NCBI GenBank assembly: GCA_030549205.1
Contig: JAUKTV010000015.1
Location: 434,001 to 498,000 of the forward strand
Direction of reading: 5' to 3'
DNA: 64,000 nucleotides
From: Apiosordaria backusii
Taxonomy: Eukaryota > Ascomycota > Sordariomycetes > Sordariales > Lasiosphaeriaceae
Position numbers and translations under genes: made by a program
Notes under the pieces: model-generated
What the model was told of the DNA's origin: nothing
Databases searched by the model: none
What the model saw: the letters and a program-made list of their open reading frames with translations, nothing else
In this document: positions 10,651 through 20,784 of the stretch, one piece after another
How the letters are laid out: every line of letters begins with the position of its first letter
Position numbering within the stretch: the stretch's first letter is position 1

Positions 10651-13600
10651 TGGTAAAGCTGGTAAGAATGCGTCGGGGGTAGCGGCTGATGAAGGGTAAA
10701 GATGGCGGGAAAAACGTTGAGAATGGCAAGGGAGACGTATGAGGATTGAATTGAATGATTGTATGACGGGATTTTTGGCGCGCAAATAAATAGATGGCCG
10801 TGCGTGGGCATGTCAGATACCTAGTTTGAGACGTGGAATAGACTTGGTTTTTGATCAGGGGGCCTCGAAAAAAAAAACACTTGTTCGTCATGAGGGGAGC
10901 CCCAGGACATTCGATATAAGGCGACAAAATGCTTTATAATTGTTGACAAAAAAAGGCATTCACTTGTTGATGCATCTGTATCATGATGGAATTGCTCTGT
11001 TTGAATATGGCCAAAAGGGTCTGTTTCGTACGTATTTAAGAACTGTAGGCTGGTTAAACATATTCTTGACCTTGACTACCAGTAATCAGAAATTCCGTCC
11101 ATGTAGCGTTGCTCTGGACCCCAGTATGTGAAAGAGTGGCTTATTGCAGCATATATACCCTCCCAGTCAAACTCACCTTACCCATCATTATGAATATGAC
11201 AAGCCTCTAGGGTTCATCTAGAATGTCTAAAAAAGAGGCGGTGCAGGACTGCGTTGGTTACCGAGGTAGAGAGTCAGAGTCAAATATGACGTAGATGTGG
11301 GTATGAGCTGGCTTGGTGACGAGAAGGATGGGCTATGATGTTAAGTCTCCGGTGAGGCATTGTAACAATGTGGTCAGCTCTGTATTACCCCGGATTTTGC
11401 CTATAGTATCCATCAAGGACATTATCATGGAGGTAACCAAAGTCAAAATAGAATCAAGGTTTGGACCCAAGCCGGATCAGGGACCGAGAGGACCGAGAGA
11501 GAAGATCCGGCAGCGTGGGTAGCAAGCGGGAGCAAGTGTGGCGCATGCCCCGTCGTCGACCCCGGATGTTCCCAGGGATCTGGTAGCATTACATGATGCA
11601 CATCCAGCTGTCATCCTCCGGGAGCTAAACTTGTTTTGCCTTGATGGTGGAGTGGAGAGAGTGAGTTTGGATGTAGCTTCAACTACACTACTACTAGCGG
11701 AAAAAAGGCCGTTTGATGAGCGCTCCTTTCTGGTTTCACTCCCTCCACCGTTTCCCGTGATCAACGCTGTGGGGAAACGTTGCACAGCCCTTGTCGAGGA
11801 AGAGGGAGGGAGACCAAGACATTCAGGGACCGGCGGCGCCTTGCGAGGCTTGATCTTTGCCTGCACCAAGTCATTTTCTTGAATGTTGAATGGCTCGGAG
11901 AAACACAAGGTTGTGGTCTGTGGACTTTGTGGCTGCCATGCCCAGCTCCGTTGTTTTACATAGGGCTGTGCAAGAGGGGATGAGCTTCCATGTTTCATCC
12001 GGGCTAGCGGGTATTTTCTATGATCTTGGGTGTATGTCCGCGATGTAGTGTGATGTATGCAAGGCCATGCCATGATGCGACCTCGGGCTCCCCTCCATTG
12101 GTTGGGAATATTGAAGTTGGGCTGTCAAATGAATTGAGAATGCTCGTTGATTCTAGACTTCTCAACAATTGCTTGGCCATCGCAGATATGAGGTAGAAGC
12201 GAGAAATGGCACCCGCATGTTGAGCCATCTCATCTCGAAACAAATCTCGCTCTCGCCAAAAAAGAAAGAAGATGCTCCCACGCGTGGTTGGCAAGATGGG
12301 GATTCTGACTGCTCGTTGGAGGTTGCAGGTTTGATATGGCCCAAGCTTGTCTGCAAGCCCCCTGCCAATAGCTGGGTCATGAGTGGTCCACTGGGCTGTT
12401 CAGCAGCTCCACACTGACGATTCCCGGGATCCAGCCAATAGGTCCTGCCGGTGAAGACCGGAGCTAGTCCTACTTGGGCCTCATACATCAACGCCAATGT
12501 ACATGTCGAACGACATCTCTTCGAAGCGGAAAGTTGATCGTGAGTGAAATCCATTGACGGCAATGATGTTCTGAAAGCGGATGTGGCGGCTTGCAGAAAG
12601 GTTAGTGGTGTCCGGGGGCTGCATGTGCACCGCCGGCACTTGGAGCACAATATCTCGGCGGGGAATCCGTTTCCAGACTGCGCGTGTGACAACGGAGGCC
12701 ATGTAAAGTTGAGATATTGGCCGATAGTGAAGAAATTGGGGGCTGTGGCAGAGGAACTTTGACTCTGCGTGGGGGGAATATTCCGAAATCTTTATTGAAA
12801 GTCTTCCTATGGATGCGGTGATGATAAACCGGAAGAGAGGCTCATCTTGTACAGCTCCTCCGATATGTTTAGAGCTTAATTCAGCTGGGCCTATGGGCAG
12901 CAATGTAACTGCCCGGTAGCTGGTAGACTTTCTGATAGCATGCACAGCTGAAATCGGATAGCCTCAACGAACCAAGCGGCGCGTAACGTGCTCGCTGCAT
13001 GTACAGGAAAGGGGTGAACCGTTCTAGCGAGCGTTTGAAGGGGCCAGTTCTGGATGGGGATTGGGATGTTGTAGATACTCCTACAACTATATCGAATTGA
13101 CGAGGTGACTGAGACAGAGACACATGAACGATGATGAATGAGGGGCAGTCGGCAGCACGGAACTGGTCTGTTTCTTGTCAATGGACCCTCGGAACTCCAC
13201 GTGCTTGGCAGTGATCAGCAACAACCATGCACGGCTAGCCCTGTGCCCAATCGAAGATCTGGATTGCCCACAACCAGCCATCATCAACCCCACCCCGGCC
13301 TTGACTTGTCCACCTGCTCGCCTCACCTGGTTCGTATGCTTGTGTGGTGCTTCTTTGGGCTTGCATCGGACTCTGTGTGGTTGTCAGCACGTTGGCCAGT
13401 CCCTTTTCTCACTGTTGTAGCTCAAAGCTCTCCTCTCCCGCCGCAATCGCCGCTCGACGTCCCCTCGTCCCAACTACTTCCCGCTCGAAACGGAACCCGT
13501 GCCCAACGACCCTAACCACACTTCCCGTCATTCCTCCGTTCCCCGTTCCCCCATCCCCTGCAGGTGAGTAGATCCCAAACTTTGAATTGCCCTTGTCCTG

Positions 13601-14053
13601 TCCTCTCCTGTCCTTGACCGCTCCGTCGGGAGCGCGCCGGGTCCTTTACCGTCCTTCGTCGTATCGCTAGACGCTTGATCCCGCACGCCACATCTTGCCT
13701 CTCCGTCTCTCCGTCGTCTGCATTGGGGCTCAGCGCTATGCTCATGCGAATTGCTGCGGCTTGCTAGACATCAACATCAACAACCCTCGCGATTACCGAA
13801 CCCTCCCCTCCACCCCCTGCCCTGTGCTTCTCCGCCAAGAAGGGGTGCCTCTCTCACGCGTTGCCTTGGAATTTTTTTTAAAGAACATATTTAACTTTAT
13901 TGACGACCTGCCCAGAGCTTGCTGCTCTCTGCTCTTCCTGTCCACAGATACTCCCAAACCCGACGCCGCGTTCTTTGCCGCTCGACAAGGCCTTCTGGCC
14001 GTCCGCCGATATCAGCGACCCCTTCCTCTGCTTCCCTTGACTTCCTCAAAAGA
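10651..14053. other. Long intergenic region and 5' leader of the metacaspase gene
   Basis: No supportable gene in 3.4 kb. Frames of 150-200 codons on the minus strand near 11.5-12.9 kb show no conserved pattern. From about 13.4 kb the sequence is pyrimidine-rich. A likely 5' UTR intron runs from GTGAGT at 13564 to CCACAG at 13947, about 100 bases before the metacaspase ATG. Confidence 0.5.
13564..13947 (+). other. Putative 5' UTR intron of the metacaspase gene
   Basis: CAG|GTGAGT at 13561-13569 is a perfect donor and TCCACAG at 13941-13947 a good acceptor, about 100 bases ahead of the ATG at 14054. A spliced leader is inferred only; no coding sequence depends on it. Confidence 0.35.
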
Positions 14054-16037
14054 ATGTCTGGATATCCCGGTGCTGGCTATGCTGGAGGATATGCTCCCCC
14101 GCCCCAACAACAGTACGGCGGTTACTACCCGTACGGCCATACACGTCCATCTCTGAAACTTGAGGGTTCTGACTGACATGGGCATCACAGTCCCCAAAAC
14201 TACGGCTACCAGCAGCCCCCTCCACCGCAGGGCCAATATGGCTACCAACAACCCCCGCCAGCCCAGCAATATGGTTATCAGCAGGTGTGCTCTCCGTTGG
14301 CCTGGATAAGAGGAAAAGGAAGCTAAATATGCATGGTACAGCCGCCTCCACAAGGCTATCATCCCCCGCCACAACAGCAACCACCACCACAGCAACAATA
14401 CGGACGACCCAGTGAGTGGAACCCGCGCTTGGCCCGCAGGAAGACAAAAGTTCATGCATGTGCTAACCAAAACACCAGATATGCCGACCGTAAACTCCAA
14501 TTCGTACGTTCACGGGAACCACGCAGCCCCTCCACCGCCGCCCCAAGCTCCTCAGCACTTCGGATACGGTGCCCCACAAGGATATGCCTTTCAGTACTCG
14601 CAGTGCACAGGGAAAAGGAAAGCGCTTTTGGTCGGAATCAACTACTTCTCGCAACGTGGTCAGCTCCGTGGGTGCATCAATGATGTCAGGAACATGTCGG
14701 CATATCTGGTGGAAAGATTTGGCTACAAGCGGGAGGATATGGTCATTCTCACCGACGACCAACAGAATCCCATGAGTCAACCGACCAAGCAGAACATCTT
14801 GAGAGCTATGCATTGGCTGGTCAAGGATGCTCGTCCGAACGACTCACTTTTCTTCCACTACTCTGGTCACGGTGGCCAGACGAAGGATCTCGACGGTGAT
14901 GAGGAGGATGGGTATGACGAGGTTATCTACCCGGTTGACTTCCGGCAAGTCGGCCATATAACGGATGACGAAATGCACAGAATCATGGTGCGCCCACTAC
15001 AGGCAGGCGTTCGCTTGACTGCCATCTTCGACTCATGCCATTCCGGTACCGCCCTCGACCTTCCCTACATCTATTCGACTCAGGGTATCCTCAAGGAGCC
15101 CAACCTTGCCAAGGAGGCTGGTCAAGGCCTACTTGGTGTTATTTCTGCATACAGTCAAGGCGATCTCAGCGGTGTTGCCAGCAACATCATGGGTTTCTTC
15201 AAGAAGGCCAGCGGTGGTGAGGATGCCCACGCCCGTACCCTCGCAACCAAGACCTCGAGTGCCGATGTTGTCATGTTGTCCGGCAGTAAAGACGATCAAA
15301 CTTCGTTCGTATACCCCTTTTCTTCGCAACTAACTTTCCATGACACCCCGCCATCTATTACTTTTCCTTTTCCTTTTTACAGAACCGATTTGGCAGTATT
15401 ATGACTTGATTCATGGCTTTTCAATTTCTATTTATGTCCCAGCTTGGAAATTGGGCTCTGTTTGGCCAGGTTCAAGGCTGCGGCCAGTGCTTGGCGTTTG
15501 GGGCCGACGAATTCGGCCACTTGGATAATCGTCCATGGTGGCCGACATCGATGCGGCACAGCTCACAAAATCTTGTGTATTCTTGTTTTCATAGGTTTCA
15601 AGGCCCATGCCCCAGACCAAAAGTGCAGCCACTCTCAATGGCATCCACTTTGGTCTTGGGCGGCGGGTCACGTTGGACCACCCCCATCACCATATGACCT
15701 CCGAAGGCAAGAAACAACGAGCTAACATACCTACCTTTAGTGCCGACGCAACAATTGCCTCCCAGGCAACCGGAGCCATGTCATGGGCCTTTATCACGGC
15801 ACTCAAAAAGAACCCGCAGCAGAGCTACGTGCAGCTTCTCAACAGCATCCGTGACGAGCTGCAGACGCGTTATACCCAGAAGCCGCAGCTATCGTGTAGT
15901 CACCCTCTTGGTGAGATCGCGCCCTACCTTGTGACCACGTTCAAAGCGCGTCCGGATTGAAAGAATCAAGTTTTACTAACCAGATGGGATGTGTTTTGGG
16001 GAGGTAAACAGATACGAACTTGCTCTTTGTTATGTGA
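14054..16037 (+). CDS. Type I metacaspase
   Basis: Caspase-fold cysteine protease cleaving after Arg/Lys, with roles in proteostasis and cell death in fungi. Exons: 14054-14130, 14191-14284, 14342-14411, 14479-15304, 15741-15910, 16012-16037, giving 420 residues. The N-terminal prodomain of about 120 residues is rich in P, Q, G and Y (GYQQPPPPQG-type repeats), spread over four exons. The catalytic His lies in HYSGHGGQ (H211) and the catalytic Cys in DSCHSGT (C267). The chain ends HPLDTNLLFVM, the usual C-terminus of fungal metacaspases; this fixed the last two exons, including the 26-nt final exon. Intron 4 (15305-15740, 436 nt, donor GTTCGT) is far longer than the others (57-101 nt). Two paralogues exist in many Sordariales; which one this is cannot be told here. 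Confidence 0.94.
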
Positions 16038-16065
16038 GCGTTTTCTAGGGATAAGACTAATACTG

Positions 16066-16097
<32 letters not shown>

Positions 16098-16840
16098 CGA
16101 TTTCTTCTCCTTGTTGATGTCGAAAAAAGAAATCTACTGGTGGATTTTGTTGGGAGGAGGAGCACTTGTTCCCCTATTTTTGGATTATTTTTCAATGTCG
16201 TGGCGTTATTATAGGATACGGGATTGTAGGAATGGGAGGAGGGATTATGTGGTTGTGATTTTGAGATGAAATGATAAAGATGATGACATGGCTTTTTTTT
16301 TGTGTGTTTGTTATGTTTTGGATTGAAGAGAAAAGGGATTCGCTCGCTTGGTTCTTGCTTGATATTGCTTTCTTTCTCAGGGAGGAATTTGCGACCGTGT
16401 TGGCGGGTATATATATATATGTCTCTTGGCTCTTAATGTCTGTTGTGTCTTTCTTCTAATTCTTGCGGTCTGAAATGAGCGAGCATAAAAGCTGGGATTT
16501 TTTTGGCTGAAATGCTTTTTATTTTTCATGATGTTAATGACTTTATGACGATTTATTTTAACGACTTTTGTTTTTTATGCTGACAGCGTTGTTCAGCCTG
16601 CTCATTACCTAGTTGAACGGTTTTTATCATCTCAAACTTCACATATATATGAATACCTATATACAGCCTTGAGTTCTCTGTCTTGAATTTGCTTTCTCAT
16701 TGTCCGCTAACCCTTGCTTCTGCTATATATATATGTACCTTGTAGGTAACCCATTAAACTCCCCCCTCCCCCCCTCTCACACATTTCGATCCTTTGCTTT
16801 GGTCTTTCCTCTTTTTCACTGTATATATATAGTTCCGTTC
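16038..16840. other. AT-rich spacer between convergent genes
   Basis: Lies between the 3' ends of the metacaspase gene and the minus-strand gene at 16841. It is T-rich, with several TA microsatellites (about 16072-16097, 16408-16420, 16726-16734, 16821-16831). I see no gene. Confidence 0.6.
16072..16097. repeat. (TA)n microsatellite
   Basis: An uninterrupted TA dinucleotide tract of about 13 units in the metacaspase 3' region. Confidence 0.9.
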
Positions 16841-18948
16841 TCACCCACTCATCACCACATCGCCGCCGCCCTGCTCCGCCGTCGTCTCCTCCCTCATCAA
16901 CCACGCCATCACACCCCAAAGCAGCTGCACCGCCTTGATCCTCTCCTCCTCCTTGAAAAAGTCAAACCACGGGCTTCGCCTCACCTCCAGCTTGCCCCAG
17001 CTCCTCCCGCCCCTCTTGTCAATGTCGTTCAAGTTGCCCTCCAAGACTTCTAGCAGTCTGGTGGGGACCCGGACGCGGACAACGCTTATGTGGTGGAACA
17101 GCCCGGAAATGACAAAAATATCGTCATAATCCGCGGTCTTGACCCGACCGATGGCGGAGTACTTTGCCTTTTTGTCCCAGGTTGGGTTGGGGGGTTGGAC
17201 GCGGCGGTAGGCGTCGTAAATGGGGTTTTGTTTCCCGTCCTTGCTAGAGGATTTTGTCTTGAGGCGTTTGGAGCTGGAGCCGGAGCTGGAACTGCCCCGG
17301 GAGGAGGAGGGGGAGAGGGAGGAGTAAGGGCGGCGGACGAGGGAGCTAGTTGAGGGTGTGATTGAAGGAGGTGCTGGGGACGAAGACGGGACAGGGGAAG
17401 GAGATACAGTAGGAGGAGGGGGAGGAGGAGGAGGAGGTGGAGGAGGAGGAGGAGCGTCCTTGTCGCCGAGAATGACATCGCTGCTGGACTTGGCGGATTG
17501 GGCTTCTATCTCGCGGCCGATGGGACCTCCTGGCCCGCCTCCCCACCTAGGCTTGGTGGCCCACCAAGCGTTCTCCCCGATGCGTTTCTCGGTCTTGCCT
17601 TCGCGGGCGCGGTGTTGGGCTGTGATGAGGGCCGAGATGAGCTCACGGGACAGGTCGAGGAGAGATTCCCTGTCTGTTGAGGGGGTTGATGAGAAAGAGG
17701 TGGTGTGCCGGGCGGAGACGGCGGCGAGGGGACCCTCGACGATGCCGGCCCGGGCGGCTTCACGGGTGGTGGGTGAGCGGAAGAGAAAGGTACATCCGGA
17801 GGTGAAGTAGGAACTGCGGGACCTAGGGGAAGAGACGTTGGTGGTGAGCAGGAGACGGGGCTCGACGCGGGGTGTGGAGACATTGCACCCGAAGTCGTAG
17901 GCTACAAGCTTGAGGAAGGCGGTGACCATGCCGCCGCGGTAGTCGGGGGGCATCTTATCGCCGGAGCAGGTGCGGAAGTATTCGGCTTCCTTGGGGGTGT
18001 TGGGGTCGTCTTCTTTCTCCTTGGCGTCATCGTTTGCGTCCTTGGTGGTCTCTGAGGTGGGGGCCTCATCGGGCTTGGGCTCAGGGGGAGGTGGTTTCGA
18101 TGTATCATCCCAGAAGCCAGTGAACAATTCAAGGTGACGATAAAACTCGTAGGCATTTCCAAGGCGGGCTTGAGGCTGACCCTTTGGAGCAGGAAGCCGG
18201 CGGACGGTCCGGTAAGCGGCATCATTGGCGATGGAGAGCTCGCGCTTCCGGTCCAGGTAGGTCTGGCAGCCGGGGGACAAGGCTCCATTGTTCAGACGTT
18301 TCCGTGTAGATTCATTTTTGAGATGAGCCTCTTCACTTGAGAGAGCATCCCAGGCGGCGAAATCCGGGATGAAAGACGGGTCCGGGATCAGCTCCTCGGG
18401 GGTCGAGTCGGGGATGACCTGTACTCCTAGGGCTTCCAGGTGTGATATGGAGAGATCAGTCGGCCGGACTATACTCTGCAACAGCTTGGTGACGGGCTTC
18501 TGGGCTCGACCCGAAGGAGCCGAATCCGCTTGATGCTGATCACTATCATCTTGGACCTTGGGATAACACCCGGGGAAGTTGATGGGCGTGGGCAGCGGGA
18601 TGTCCTCGGGCTTGATGTTGGACAATACCGGCGCGGCAGGAACTAAACTATGTCATCAGAAAAGACCCAACGACGATCACACAGCGGACATCAAATCCCG
18701 CATAAACCTTAAACAGACAGAAACCAGTGAGTGACAGGCGAAAGACAACTGGCAACGGCTCTTGCCGCGACGCCATCAAACGCCGTTTATCTTCTAAACT
18801 TAGGGGCACAGCAGCCACCCCCAGGTACTCGCCGGTATTACTGGCCGGAGGAGTGGCTTCTTGTGTCACGCCAAGGGGAACTGGACTGACTGTAAGGAAA
18901 AGAGTCGAATGATTATTACTCACTGAGGGTGTGTAAACTTCCGAACAT
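16841..18948 (-). CDS. Unrecognised proline/serine-rich protein
   Basis: I do not recognise the family. The main exon (18642 down to 16841) is open for 600 codons. My preferred start is ATG at 18948 (MFGSLHTL), with a 25-nt first exon, donor GTGAGT at 18923 and acceptor TTTAG ending at 18643; phases match and give 608 residues. That intron is 281 nt, so a further exon inside it is possible. The N-terminal half has conserved-looking stretches (PTPINFPGCYPKV, LGNAYEFYRHLELFTGFWDD, KMPPDYRGGMVTAFLKLVAYD). The middle holds about 14 consecutive prolines, encoded mainly by a GGA-type repeat on the plus strand near 17410-17455, followed by a Ser-rich stretch. The C-terminus (TADYDDIFVISGLFHHISVV, then a WFDFFKEEERIKAVQLLWGV block) looks globular. 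No signal peptide or membrane segment. Confidence 0.72.
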
Positions 18949-20784
18949 GTTGGTTACTTATGTAAGCTTGATTTTCTAGGTAGAAGGCTGAGATAACAAT
19001 GCAACTTTTTGACGAAATGCTCTTATTCCTTGCTTCGCATCGTCGACTGGGCGGGCCTGTCTGTCGGTCCTGCTGTGTTTTGCGGGCGGGGGGGAGGAAG
19101 CGACGTTGAGCAGGAATCGAAACGACGGACGCACAGGGGACCTTGGCTGTTGAGGCCGATCAGGTCCGGGCTCTCTCTATACAACCACGGTCAATGATGA
19201 TTGATGCTGTTGCTGTTGCGCAGGTGGTGCGGTGTGTGGAACGGTGTGGCCAAGGTCGACAGGATGGAAGCACAGGAACGGGACGGACTAGAATCCACCA
19301 CAGGAATGATTGTCTCGGCCCATCTAATCGAACTCCCGCACTTTGTCTTTACAGAAAACGGTGGAAAGAGAAAAAGCAGCGGTTGTTATGGCGATGGTGG
19401 AGAGCGTCGACGGAGGGGCGGGAAGCGGGGGAGACGACATTCGCTGGCGTTGCATGAGATAGCGTGCCGGACCGAAATGAACCGTGCATCCCAGCAGTTG
19501 AAGAAATCTGATCCGGGGTCCCTCTCGACGGTGGGCTAGCAACAGGGGACTTAAAGAATATGCTTCCAGTTGCTTGTTCGTCAGCCTTCTTTTGTTGAGT
19601 TCATCTCAAGTTTCTCATCTCAAACTTCAGTGGCATAGGGATGAATTGAATGGAATCAATACGTATGTACTGTACATACATCATTCCCCGCTCCGGGCCC
19701 AACGGGATGGCAGCGTGGAGACCGAAGCCTAGGCTCCGCACCGGGCGGTCGGACCTGCCCGTTGTCACCAGTGTCGCGGGACCTCGCGCCATCGCGTTCG
19801 CATCACCAACTGCAGCTAGGCCCAATTGGGGAGACGCTGAGGTGCGAGGTGCACTGGTGGAGCGGATCCGGCGTTTCCCCTGCCGAACAGTCCCTGTTTC
19901 AGAGATGCTCAACCCATCTGTGCCCTCCAATGCCAACCCAACCCTCACTGATCCTTTGGCTTTGGAAGAACTCACGACTACCTAGGATAATCTTGAAATG
20001 TGAGCTTCATGAATTACTTCGACGATACGTATCTCGAATCTCACATTTTAGCAGGTCATGTGCATCTTCACGATGGTTCATCTGGTCTTTGACAGCTTTC
20101 TGTCGACATCACAGCTCACAAGAAGCGCTCAGTTCCCCGCAAAAAGGGGCTGCGGGGAAGATGCCTCAAGACTGTCACAGGACAGGGGTCAACACCACCA
20201 CAGCGTTTCTGGAACCGCACTCAGGTGAAGAGCCTCATGGATGATCCCCTGTGCGTGCTTTCCGACATCTCATCCCCATCCAACCAATGGCAGCTCGCCG
20301 AGAGCCCCTACTATCGTCCATCAAACGACTGCCAACCATCATGCTGCCCGTGCTGAATGTCACAGCCGTCCCTTTTGGGTCATCGCTGCCGTCCAGCGAG
20401 GGGCACATCGTGAGAGCGCCAGTCGTGTCTCTCACCACTGTGCCCTATCCCCAGATCCCATCCCCTCCTTCCCGTCTTTTCGTCTATTCATCCGGCATCA
20501 CCACTTTCTGGGTGTTGTGTTGAGTTCAACTTTAGCCGCAGGCCGTTGCTTGTTTGCCATCTCCTTCGACAGGAGATGCCTGCCCCTTCTCTCTCTTCTC
20601 TTCTTCATCTTCATCTTATGATTCTAGCAATGTCCTAGAAGGCCCTAGAGGCCAAGCATTTTCGCTTCTTTTGAGTCGCCCATTTTTGATTGTATTTTTA
20701 GACCTTTCCTTCGATAGCGACTGGCCTCGCCGAACCGAACGGGATTTCGAGAAGAGTTTTAAGGGTTTAGAGAAAAAGAACAAG
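18949..20784. other. Divergent intergenic region
   Basis: Separates the minus-strand gene (start 18948) from the plus-strand membrane protein gene (start 20785). I see no supportable gene. Frames near 19.1-20.2 kb are short and overlap on both strands. The reading frame of the downstream gene is open for about 230 nt upstream of its ATG but lacks another ATG. Confidence 0.5.

Noticed and set aside
9790..10785. Minus-strand open frame of 331 codons behind VAC14
   Set aside because: It is the antisense of the low-complexity plus-strand frame; its leucine and threonine runs are only complements of the plus-strand repeats.
11477..12073. Minus-strand frame of 198 codons
   Set aside because: No conserved motif, and no splice partners seen; chance frame in a GC-balanced spacer.
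12162..12692. Minus-strand frame of 176 codons
   Set aside because: Cys/Ser-rich random composition and no recognisable family; overlaps other frames of similar length.
18890..18923. 34-nt intron (GTGAGT to TTACAG) at the start of the unrecognised minus-strand gene
   Set aside because: Shorter than fungal introns normally are; the longer intron to 18643 keeps phase and is preferred, though not proven.
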